In this document: positions 11,858 through 22,300 of the stretch, in pieces
Position numbering within the stretch: position 1 is the first letter of the stretch
Layout of the letters: each line of letters opens with the position of its first letter
Source of the DNA: Agelas oroides
Lineage: Eukaryota > Porifera > Demospongiae > Agelasida > Agelasidae
NCBI GenBank assembly: GCA_949130485.1
Contig: OX422199.1
Coordinates: forward strand, 5,946,902-6,010,901
Direction: 5' to 3'
Length of the DNA stretch: 64,000 bases
Translations under genes and position numbers: made by a program
Notes under the pieces: model-generated
Told to the model about the DNA's origin: nothing
Seen by the model: the letters and a program-made list of their open reading frames with translations, nothing else
Databases searched by the model: none

Positions 11858-14800
11858 TTATGCAGGGTTTCCCAAAACAGTAACAGTGACAGATGGAGGA
11901 CTGTTAATCTTGGCTTGAGATGCCTCCATAATTTGCCTCCGGAGGTTCTGAGGAATGTCGAGCAGAGGTAGCTGTGACATCAGGGCTTCACTTTCAATGA
12001 TCACAGACAGGCAACAATCAGCAAGACTTTTGGTACCTGTAGTGGTAAAACCAGTAAAATAAGAACTCCCTGATCATACAGAGGTCAAGGGTGAGCCTGG
12101 TAGAGACTAGAACCAGGCACCAACTGTACTGCACCCAGCCCATGTCAGAATACAAATAGAGAGGACATCAGAAGAGAGAGAGAGGACAGCAATTACCGCA
12201 TGCAAATTACCAGATGCAAAGAAACTGAGAGCATAGTTTCAGTAGGTCAGTTCAGTGGGTCATCTCCTTAATGTGTTCACAATTACAAACAGAAAGCTTT
12301 GATACATACCAAAGACTAAAATCCTGGGGTCTGCGGTGGCTGTCCTGTCACCATAGCTTCCCTCTCTGTGCATATTGCCTCCAAACACAACAAGCCGGCA
12401 CTCAGTAGCTACTGCACTGTATGCAGCACGAACTGTGTGCCATGATCGAGGCTTGAGATCAACCTTTAGCTGCATGTAATGGTATATAGACAAGTGGATG
12501 TGCAAAATGTTAATTGATGCAAGCCTAAGTGAGCGTACGATGACAGCAACTTCACTGTCTATATTAATCTCTATACATATTCCATCTGTGCATCCTGCCT
12601 TTTATTTGTATTCACATCTTCATTGCTAGCTATACACTTTGAAAAAGCAGTCATAGGATGAATTCTTTACAAAATGGGGAGGAAACTGAGGGAGAATGCC
12701 ATGTCGCTACATATAAGAGAGATGGGAAGAAAGTTGTGTCTAATTGCTGTCTGGCCATCCTGTGGGAGAGTAACTTGTATTGGCAGAGAGGCTTAGTTAG
12801 CTAGCAGCATGAATGTCAAGATACAAGGTGAGTAGCCCCATTTAGACCATGCATGCTTCTATAAGCTGCCTCAAGTAAGTGCAGCTCACTAAAAACAAAG
12901 CTGGAAAAATTTGCTCCAAGAAAAGACTTTACATAGATCAGCCTAGATCGTGCTTTACACTTTAGCTACAGTTCCAATGTCCGGCTGTTCAGTTCCCTAA
13001 TGCTTTAGTGAGGATTGCCTTCCCTGTGTTTGAAGCTGTTAGTTGGCATTAGTGCTGAGTGGTACACTTATCTAAACTCAAGCAAGCAGCTCATACGCTG
13101 CTGCTTGTAACACATGACTACCTTTTGGAATTTGCTCATGGAACAAGCAATACCATAAACATTAAAACAGTAGTGGACCCTTGACCAGAATCTGCTAGCT
13201 AGTGATTCCACTGGACTCAAATTTTATGCCCATTACAATGTGGATATTATAGTTCTACTTATCCCATTCAAGGTGACCTGCACAACCCAACCGCCGGGAT
13301 TATAATGGTGAGGTGGCTGCCTATATACCAGTAACTACTATAGACAGAATTACTTTTTTACCAGGCATTATTGTGGGGCAGGCATATACCTTCTTCCAAG
13401 TGACACTCTCTGCATCCATCTGCATGAGCCATGCCTCATCAGAGATGTGGTGCTGGGGATACTCGCTGTCTTTACCCCAGAGGAGAAGCATCCTTTGTTC
13501 CAGCTCTGGGCCACAACCACACAGCCTCTGGCCCACTTTCTTGGGGTCGATCAGTGGAGTAAAGGTGGGGAATGTGAGCGGACTAGGCCATGGTTGGCCT
13601 GGAAACTTTGGTTTCAGAGGACCATCAAATACCTAGAAAAGCACACAAGATTGTAGTGTTTCTATTTTGGGTTACAATAAAACTTGTTTCATTGTTTTTA
13701 TCCTGCTCCCTCTTATTGTGCTAACACAGCCCTGTCCAGTGAAGCAGCCTTGCTACTACTATCTAAAAATGTAGTGAATGTATAAACACTGAACAAGCTT
13801 TAAAGGAAGCTAGAGCTAAGAAGCACCATGGGCTTTAGCTCACAGGGAAGAACAAGAGGAAGTTGCTCGATATGAACGCCCATTGGCAAAACAAGACCAT
13901 TGCTAGAGTATTGAGCCATGCTGCGGGTTGAGAAACTGACTGTAGTAAGATGTAGCCTGAACCAGGGCTACCGACTCATGGTGGTGCATGGTGAAGTGGT
14001 GATCAGTAGGTGGTGTTGAAGTGGCTACAGACTATGCCATCAGTAGTTAATGAGGAATAAGCATGATTAAACACCAAGTCCATTGTGTAAATTGCTAAAT
14101 GCTGCCTGAAAATTTTTATAGTAGTTATAGTCATGCTTCAATATACCTTGCAGTAAGAGTATTAGTGTGTGGATCCAAATTCCTCGGATATGGAGAACTG
14201 CCGATTAACCTTCTTTCTAGATTAAGGCTACTATACGCAAGCAAGTTTTGACTGTTGCAGATCTAGTCAAAAAGGGAAATAAATGCACAGGCAGGATCGT
14301 AGCACATGCAGCGACCACAACAGTTTTGGCCGCTGCACTTTTATTGGCTGTGTGCGCTAATCTGCAATCACTAGCTACCTCAGTGTGGACATGTAGTAAC
14401 TCCCAAAATCCTGCTCGCCAAGAAATGCAGAAGATACAACAATTTTGGTCCTAAAATAGCTTCAGAAACCATCTCTGAGCATAAAATTTCCTGGGGGGTG
14501 GGAGGGCATGCCCCAGACCCCCCTACATGCTGCACCACCTCAACCTCTAGCCAGCTTGCTACAGTTTTGAAAGGTGAGGAAGCAGCCTATTTTTTGTTTT
14601 GCATGTTTCCCTCTCAGTGCAGTAAATATTAATTTGTTGATTTTAAAAGGCAGGAGCATCTCACTGCGTTTCAAACTTCAGCTAATAATCTACAGCTGCA
14701 TCCATAGTGTGTTGTCTCTTGGCAGCTTCATATTGCACTAGCTGTGATTTCATACACTTTTTTAAACTTTTTGCTGCTTGTTTTGTGTTCAGGTGAGCTA

Positions 14801-17800
14801 CGGGTAGCAATCTTCTACAAATCAACTTTACAGTTCACCTTTTGCATAAACCTAGTATGGCATACTGAGATGGGGTAAGCCTGAGCAAGCCCTAATGCAC
14901 ACCGTGAATTCAATTGTTGATTTTTTTTTAAACCTGTTACATGCTGTTCTGTATGTCTTTCAATGCTGTGATTTAATGAGACAGTGCATGGCCTGCTGCA
15001 TACCATCATCAACAAACCGTTAACTTCCTGTTACAGTAACCAGTGTGAGTGAGTCAGCTAATTCTCCTGTCTAAAAGATGCCTACCACCAACCATGCTCT
15101 GTGGAAACGATGATGAGGAAGCGATGAAAACATTCAACTATTTGCTTGTAGGAATTATTCCTGTATTTGGCACATGAATGACACAATCATACCCTTTGAA
15201 GTTGCCACATTTCCTCTCCTAGATACTCACAGAATGCAGAGGGTGGCAAGATCTTCCTGCTAGCTTGGTGGTTTGAGTGTTCAAGTTCTTCGTTGCATGT
15301 TTAGCATGTTGGCATGGTGTCTCACCTGTTTGCTGATAGGCTGGGTTATGTGCACAAGACCAGCAGGGGTTTGCATCATGCAAGATTAGCCTGAGTATTT
15401 ATTACTTGATAGTAGGTGCCAAGGGAGGACATGAGCAGCTAGTTTGCATTATTTATGATCTGAATATCGTCACATCAGTGTTGCTCTGCACTACTCAAGC
15501 TGACCCCACAATGTTATACATTAGCAATCTTATCTTTCAGTATTCATCAGGATTATTGAGCACTATGCATATTCCAGTTAGCATAGTGATTCTATGAATT
15601 TACTCAAAAAATCCCCATCAGTTGTTGCTCAGAAATAGAATATTTGGTGAGCTGACCAGAACTTCCAATGGAATTTCAACAATGATTTACTTAATCAGTG
15701 GCCTATACTTTATCTCAAAGGATTACCTATGTATGTAGTTTGTGTGCAGAAACCTCACCCTTTCATCCAAGTTCAGCACAAACAAGTCACTACTGTAGTG
15801 TATCCATCCTTCTTGCATGTATCGTCCTCCATAGAACACAGCTCTATACTGATCATACTTGACAAATGCATGGGCACTGCTAGGGTGTGGACGGGTGGAA
15901 TTCTCTCCCAAGGCAGCATTCCAAGTTACTAAAATGTTGGATCGACATAATGCTAATAAACCAAACTGAAAAACAAATCTTGTACACCATCTTTAGCAGA
16001 TTGAACACATAACTAACTATGCATGATTCCCCAAACCTGTACATTATGTATGGTATAAATGAAGTTTGACAAATAATGCTTGGATTTGTGCATTAGAAAG
16101 AATTACTACAGTGCTCTTTTACCTTCCCCTATCACAATGTATGTATGAACAATCAATGAACCACATCTCCCTAAAGATAATAGGCCTAGATGTTATGTGC
16201 TGCGCACGACACGTTCCGGCCAATACCAAGCCTCAGTATGAACAATCTACGAGCTACCTCTCCCTAATAAAGGCAGGCCTAGTTAGATGTTATGCAAAGT
16301 CACCCATGCACTGTGCAGGATGCATTGTATGGGTAAGTTACCTGTGTTGATGTCAAACTCGTAGTACTCATTATTCCACCCAAAATCATAATGCGGCTAT
16401 CAATGTTATGCCCCACCCTCCCCAGGTTGGGGTAGGAGGGGGATTAGTTGGGGGTTTGACACAAAATCTTGGCCCGAGGGGTAGGGATTTTGACCCCGAG
16501 TAAATTTATCAATTGCGCATGCGCAGTGTAGTGGGCCATTTTCATGCATGTGTGTGCGTGAGTGTCTGACTCTCTGAGGCCCCAACGTTGCTTCTCTCTT
16601 ATCAGTCTATGGCTGCTCAGGAACGAACCACGGTTACAGTTCTAGTCCACTGTCAGCAACGGACACGCCCAGTCACATTTACGAGAGATCCCACAACACC
16701 TGACCTGCATCTTTTGCAAACGGCTGTCCGGGATGTGTTCAAAGATGTCCCAAAACTAAATGCACCTGGTGCAGTGCTGATTTTACAGGTATAATGATTA
16801 TTCTTATTCAAGGACCATTTTGGGTTGGGGAGAGTTGGAGCGTGTGTGGTAATCGTCATAGTTTTATGATGTTATAATGCATGAGCCTGCATGCAGGGCC
16901 ATCACGTGCATGTAAGTATTTTTTTGTGCTAGACAAATAATATGAAATGTGATGGGTATATTCTACAGTCTAAAAGACCAGAGTGGGATGGAGTCTTTGT
17001 TGACATCGCAGCCACTGATGATGTGGAGAATCAGAGTGTAGTTCAGGCTTGTATTGATTTCCTGGTAAGTGTTGGCTGATACTCTGTGTGTGCATGTGTA
17101 TTGTGTGATGAGAAGGAGAGTAAGGACTTAATTATTCCAATTCAGTCATTATGTGTTCATGGGCACTTCCCCAAGTGAATGCAATGTTAGAGGGTGGGGT
17201 TAGGGTTGGGGTTAGAAAGATCAAAAGGAGATCAATGGCACAACTAAGCCGTTGATATGTTGAGTGTTTTTGTTTACTGAATGCTTATTTTTCTTCAGGG
17301 AGAAACTGTAGAGCAGCCTTCTCTATCTACTAACGAACAACAAGAACTGCTTGCTTTAGCCCGATTATTTTCCCAGTACCCCATCACTCCCCACAATCAG
17401 CAGATTAATGAGGAAGCTGGCAGGCTAGTATTGGCCAATCCCTCCCTTCTTTTTAGACTTGAAGAGCTCTTGAAGCAAGCCTGTGAGTTGGTTCATAGCG
17501 GTGGGTACAACTATAAGAAGGGAAAGACTCGATTTGAGCTGGTTGATGGATCAGACGCAGAAGCACCATCAACTCTCAAGCGTCCCAAAATGGATGCAGA
17601 AATGCGACAGCAAAGAATGCAGGTGCTCAAAGAAGACATTGAAGCACTTAACAATCAGATGAACTATAAGCGAAAACGACTGCAAAATGCAGAGATCAAC
17701 AAGAGGTATGATCAGTGTGAGGTGATCAACAAGGAAATTCAGGAAGTAAAAGTACAGAAACGTGCCCTTGAGAGTGAGCTAGCAGCATTTTGTCGGAAGG

Positions 17801-19184
17801 AAAAGAAATCTCAGTGCTACAAACAAAAGAAGCGAATCCGTAGGAATGAAACCAGACATGGCAATAAGGCTAGTACCCAACTTTGTCCCTCAAGTAGTGG
17901 TTTCAACACCTCTGACGAGAGTGACTTCTCTCTTTCATCTCCTCCATCGTTCACTAGCTTGTATTCTCGTGTTTCTCGGTCAACTTCCCTTGAAATTGTC
18001 AGTGATGATAACTCTTGTTTACAGGCAACAGAAGAGCAAGTTGTTGTGATTGAGTCAGGGTCTGCTTTACAACCATTTGAGCAAGTCGAAACAGGTGAAG
18101 CAAGCAGCCAGGGTTTTCACTCGGGCCTCCCTGCATTTCAGAACTAGGGTGTGTCATGAGCTGTATGTAGAAGTGACTGAGGAGCCTGAAGATTGGATTC
18201 GGTGTGACTCTTGTTCAACATGGTTTCATTTTGAATGTGTTAAGTTCAACCCTGAATCGGTGCCAGGACAGTTTTATTGTTAACGTTGTCAGTGACTTTT
18301 TTTCTGTGTCAATTTATAGTAGTGTGTGTGTGTATGTGTGTTCGCCCTGAGGGGTTTACTTACCTACTTTTTGTTGGAGAAGCTTCTGAATGTTGTGTTC
18401 ACCTGATTTTAACAACGAAGTGCAAATCCCAACCCACATGGGTTGGGAGAAGAGAAGGGCATTTGAAATAAGGAGGTGTCCCTGGGGTAGGGAATTTGAT
18501 TGATTGCTATGTCAAATCCCCACCCATCCCCCCTCCTACCCCTACCTGGGGAGGGTGGGGCATAACATTGATAGCCGCATAAGTCTGTTGGCTCTCGACA
18601 CGAGGGGTATACGTGGCCCCAGCGTCTTGGTTAGGAATAATTGGCAGACCTGTACCTCCCATGATGCAGAGCCGATCTTCATGAATGAGAGCTCCTACCA
18701 GGTAGCGTCGAGAGGGAATAATATCAGAAGCAGGTTTAACCTTCTCCCAAATCCACGTATCCAGTGGAATCTTGTAGACCTCTGCATCAAAATTGCCATT
18801 ATTCCAGCCTCCAAAGAGATACAGAGTTCGAGACTGGGGATGAAAGTTGAGAGTTGATCCATTTCCAAGCGCAGGGACGTCTCCTGATGTAGCCTGACGA
18901 GTCCAAGTATGTGTAGCCAAGTTGTAAACATCGAAAGGATGATTTGGATCATCTTTACGAGGAAGACTGACAATTTTTCGGATGACAAGTGGCACTTGTG
19001 GTACCTCATCCTCCGATTCGTCGCTATTAGAAGACTCTTCACTGTCCGGCTCAATGCGAGTTATATCGGTTGTTTCCCCGCCCCACACGTACAACTTGCC
19101 ATCGACTAGTTCCCCACACCCTGCATTCCTTTTATCAGTCTCCAAGGCTGGCTGAACTTCAACTTCAGCTGCAGACTGAGACAT
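11858..19184 (-). CDS. Kelch-repeat protein, KLHDC1/2-like, interrupted in its first exon by a transposon
   Basis: Reverse-strand exons: 18580-19184, 16342-16388, 15759-15928, 13390-13632, 12310-12469, 11858-12036. All five junctions except the transposon gap have GT-AG ends and matching phase; joined they give exactly 468 codons (467 aa plus TAA). Kelch blades are marked by GKLYVWGG, RTLYLFGG, DRLCIMGG, YRAVFYGG, RMLLLWG and CRLVVFGG, with W-containing strands (ATHTWTR, WNNEYYEFDINTVTW). The order GWNNEYYEFD ... ILVFGTKSLADCCLSVI near the C-terminus resembles vertebrate KLHDC2, a CUL2 substrate receptor recognising C-terminal degrons; that role is inference. An acidic Ser-rich insert lies near residues 45-60. 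A 2188-bp element sits between exon pieces 18580 and 16388; removal of the element and one copy of the TAA duplication restores the frame. In this haplotype the gene is probably impaired unless the element is spliced out. Confidence 0.88.
12470..13389. other. Intron of the kelch gene
   Basis: Reverse-strand intron with donor at 13389 and acceptor next to 12469. No additional exon, repeat or element recognised. Confidence 0.5.
13633..15758. other. Large intron of the kelch gene with a dispersed-repeat fragment
   Basis: Intron between two kelch exons, donor AGG|GTGAGG at 15758. Around 14441-14530 lies sequence related to 51200-51320 and, inverted, to 55890-56000 (shared blocks: CTAAAAT next to the end, a GGGGG-C-ATGCCCCxxACCCCCCT run). 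This is a decayed copy of an interspersed family. Nothing else seen. Confidence 0.45.
16140..16330. repeat. Dispersed repeat, copies near 38195 and 54262
   Basis: Blocks TGAACAATCAATGAACCACA, AGGCCTAGATG, AAGTCACCCA-TGCAC and GGCCAATAC-AGCCTC appear here and in the same order at 38195-38330 and 54262-54400. Here the unit is itself partly duplicated (TATGAACAATC twice, 16143 and 16237). It lies in the intron between kelch exons 2 and 3. Family unknown. Confidence 0.5.
16609..18147 (+). CDS. Transposon-borne protein with N-terminal ubiquitin-like/PB1-type fold and coiled coil
   Basis: Exons 16609-16788, 16969-17064 and 17299-18147 join in phase 0 at GT-AG sites to give 374 aa. The N-terminal 90 residues (TTVTVLVHCQQRTRPVTF ... 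FVDI) have alternating strands and a helix like ubiquitin-fold or PB1 domains; this is a pattern impression only. Residues about 200-270 are a charged coiled coil (MRQQRMQVLKEDIEALNNQM) followed by a basic stretch KKSQCYKQKKRIRRNE that could be nuclear. The tail is Ser-rich. The gene lies wholly between the TIRs of the element, so it is either the element's accessory protein or captured host sequence. ATG 16609 is chosen over an in-frame ATG at 16588 without strong reason. Confidence 0.65.
18150..18290 (+). pseudogene. PHD-finger-like fragment at the 3' end of the transposon gene
   Basis: In the next frame after the stop of the coiled-coil protein, residues WIRCDSCSTWFHFECVKF then GQFYC match the second half of a PHD finger (C-x2-C, W-x-H-x2-C spacing). 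A stop codon directly follows YC and precedes RC, so the last cysteine pair is not encoded. It may be a last exon reached by a splice I cannot place, or a decayed part of the element's protein. Confidence 0.45.
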
Positions 19185-19361
19185 TGTTAGTTAACATTAT
19201 CAGCGAACCACGACAAAGTATACGTAGACCGTCTTCTTAGTCGAGCAGTGGATCTACGTGACGTAACGTGACACTCTACAACTTGCAGCAAATGCAGGTT
19301 TCGTTTTCAAGACGTCACTGTTTACTATACTCTCACCACAAAATAGGGCGCGCCCGAGACT
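19185..19361. promoter_or_regulatory. Bidirectional promoter between the kelch and CARD-ZU5-Death genes
   Basis: Only 177 bp separate the two divergent start codons. The interval contains ATF/CREB-like cores: GTGACGTAACGTGAC near 19257-19272 and AGACGTCACTG near 19310-19321. No TATA box is evident. Divergent, closely spaced heads suggest a shared promoter; the factor assignment is inference from the TGACGT core alone. Confidence 0.5.
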
Positions 19362-22300
19362 ATGGCGGCCAGATCAGGAGGACTGAGTCATCGCAGCCTT
19401 GTATGTAACTATCAGCACTCTATTCGTTCGAATGTAAAACTAGATCAGGTGGTTCGGCAACTCGTGAAGCAGAAGGCAATACAACGCCATGTCGGTAACG
19501 CCATCAGGAAAAGCGAAGATTGGGACCTCTTCATTGCCGTGCTAAGAGATACCACTGAAGACGTCTTCTTCGCGTTCTTGGAGATTTTGGAATCGACTTC
19601 TGAAAGTATTGAGGCTCATGGTAAACTTTTACGAGTGTGAGTGTGTTAGGATAAGGGCTTTATACTTTATACACATGTATCTATGTGGAGATGGATAAAG
19701 ACGGGGTCTTTTTGACTACAGCTGTCCTTCCTCTCGCAATTAAATACACTGTCACAAATTACAAACGGATACAAAAAAGGAGGATTGAAAAAGAGGTAGT
19801 TCTGGCAAACCAGCACTCAGGGAAGCCGTGCTAAGAGATACCACTGAAGACGTCTTCTTCGCGTTCTTGGAGATTTTGGAATCGACTTCTGAAAGTATTG
19901 AGGCTCATGGTAAACTTTTAAAACTCCTGGGAGGTGAGGGAGGGTTAGGCCAGTACTCTAAATTACACACTGCAACACCAGCAGCTATCACTGCTAAACG
20001 GGTTACTAAAGCAGCCAAGAAGCTGATAGAAAAGGACACTGAACTAGGTAAAAGTGAAGAGGCTTCGTCTATGGTTGGCATACCATTTGCACATACCTCA
20101 CAAACACAAATACTTGAGAGAGGTGTGCCAGCTGAGACTGTTTCTGGCGAGGCTGTAACAAACAATTCAGAGGAATTGTCCTTACAGTCTGCTGAGCCTG
20201 AAAAAAGTACAGCACCACTGCAAGGAGATGGACCAGTTGATGGTACACTAATATCTGATGATGTGTCTGAGACCTATGCAGGAGAGACTGATGGGAGCAC
20301 AGTACCACAAACACTCACAGTTACAGCAAGCTCGGAATCATCAACACCATCAGTATACCCTAGCATTTACACTGTAGATGAGCATCTTGTCCAGCCACCA
20401 CTATTTGTTGGGGGAATCGAGTCAGAAACATTTACACAAACAGGGGGCATCTTCTACTCCCCTATTCATGGTATTGCTGTGGATATTCCAGAGCAAGCTA
20501 TTCCATCTCATGTCAGTAGTTTTAAGATCAAAATGCGTGCGTGTCTTCATGGCCCTTTCATTTTTCCCTACCCTGACATTGAAATCTGTTCTGCAGTAGT
20601 ATGTCTCAGCTGTGAACCCAGCTTTGAGTTTGTTAGTGATGTGACTGTGGAAATCCCTCACTGTGCCATTATCAGTGAAAGTGACCATGAGGACTATTTG
20701 TTACTAAGAGCCCCAGACAGTCAGGATTCTCCATACTGGAACTTTTCTGAGGTGCTAGAGAGTAAACTCAGTACTTACCATGTCATGGTCAAAGTACGGC
20801 ACTTCAGTAAAGTAGCACATGTATATCGTAAAAATAAAAGAAAACACAAGAGCAAGAAGAAACGAGACAAGTTGAAGAAACTAAAAGAAGGCAGCCTTGA
20901 TAGTAATGTGAGATACACACGGCAGTCCAGTCTTGGCTCTGATCAGGCTTCAGGTACAACAAGAAAGCGAGCGTTCTCCACCCCAGCTTCTATTTCTGGA
21001 ACAGGAAATGAAGTTGACATGCTGTTTAGTAGCTCGAGCGAGTTCACTGTGGTTTGCTGTGCACCCCAAGACAGGTCACTCCCCTCGTGGATGGTTGCTT
21101 GTGTCATCTCATACTCCCACCCAACTGGCTGGATGGTGAGCATCATAATCTAGTAGTGTCAGTCAAGTATTCAAGCACTTAGAAGTACTCTCAGAACCTG
21201 AGATTTTAGGCCAGGACACTAGAAACACTGGACTGGGGACACAAGGACCGGGGACCTGAGAAGCCAGAGTCTAGAAGGCTGTGTTGCACTTTGCTGTTGT
21301 GACAGAAATGGAACTATAAGAAACTTTGTGTCAATGGAGGCCCAGCAATCATAGGTCATATTCATATTAATTTCTGAACTGGTCAACCACACCCTCTCGC
21401 TCTATGTGTCCAAGTCTAGCTTTGCATGACTGATAGGAAACTACTCGGGGATCAAATAAGTTAGAGGATAGTGTGAGAAGCATTGTCTGTTATGAATAAA
21501 TAGCGACTACATGCAAGACACACCTGTGAGTTTTGTCTTGTAGCATTGGCACAGTTTGCCTGTTTTTATATACAGGTGTGGTGTTACAGCCTTCAATACT
21601 CTAGGTTCTTGGATTTTCGGTCCTTGGTCCTCAGATCTTTGGGTCGATGTGTCACCAGTCCTTGCGTCTCCGGTCCTCAGATCCTAGGGTCATTGTGTCC
21701 CCAGTCCTTGAGTCCATTGTTTCCACCAGACCCTCTCAGTTTAAGTATCGTATCTGGATGGTTGTGAAGAACCTAAGTTGGTTGGTATCTGATTGATCAG
21801 TCTAAGTTGGAATTAGACCCTTGGAAGATCCTTCAAAAACTATAACAGTAGGCTGACTATGCTAGGAAAGTTGCTTATGTACTGTTTCATAATCTTTATT
21901 ACCCTGAGGTTATGTACTTGGGTTTTTTTTTGCGTACTATGTGCAGTGCTGATATTGAGGATGGTATCTTGTCAGATATCCTCCCTCATCACTACATTTA
22001 TACTTCCTTTAGGTTGCCAAGCAAACTGCACAAAATGTGCTTGGTTGCTCCTTGCTAAGCTTAGATCCAATAGTAAATTTTACATTTGATGATGATGAAG
22101 AAGTGCTTGAGTTTGAACCAGCAGAGTGGAAACAAGATGGATGGAGAATGGAGGCTGCCCAGCAACCTCTGGTAATTTGATGTCATTTTCTGTTTCAGCT
22201 TCATCTCAAATTGTTGTTTTAGACAAAATTGATCATCTATTACTGATCTCAAGTGTACTCCAAGATGCTCCCTGAGAGTTTAGTGCTAACGTTACAGTTT

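Larger units (their letters stand above)
16392..18579. mobile_element. 2.19-kb DNA transposon with about 70-bp TIRs and TAA target duplication (Harbinger-like)
   Basis: The left end 16392 onward (TGCGGCTATCAATGTTATGC) is repeated inverted at the right end down to 18579, with high identity for about 70 bp (GC-rich CCCCACCCTCCCCAGGT block included). The trinucleotide TAA flanks both sides (16389-16391 and 18580-18582). A 3-bp TWA target duplication is characteristic of PIF/Harbinger elements, but no DDE transposase is present, so the superfamily call is tentative. The element sits in codons of the kelch gene and carries a spliced gene on the opposite strand. High TIR identity and intact target duplication indicate a young insertion. 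Confidence 0.85.
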
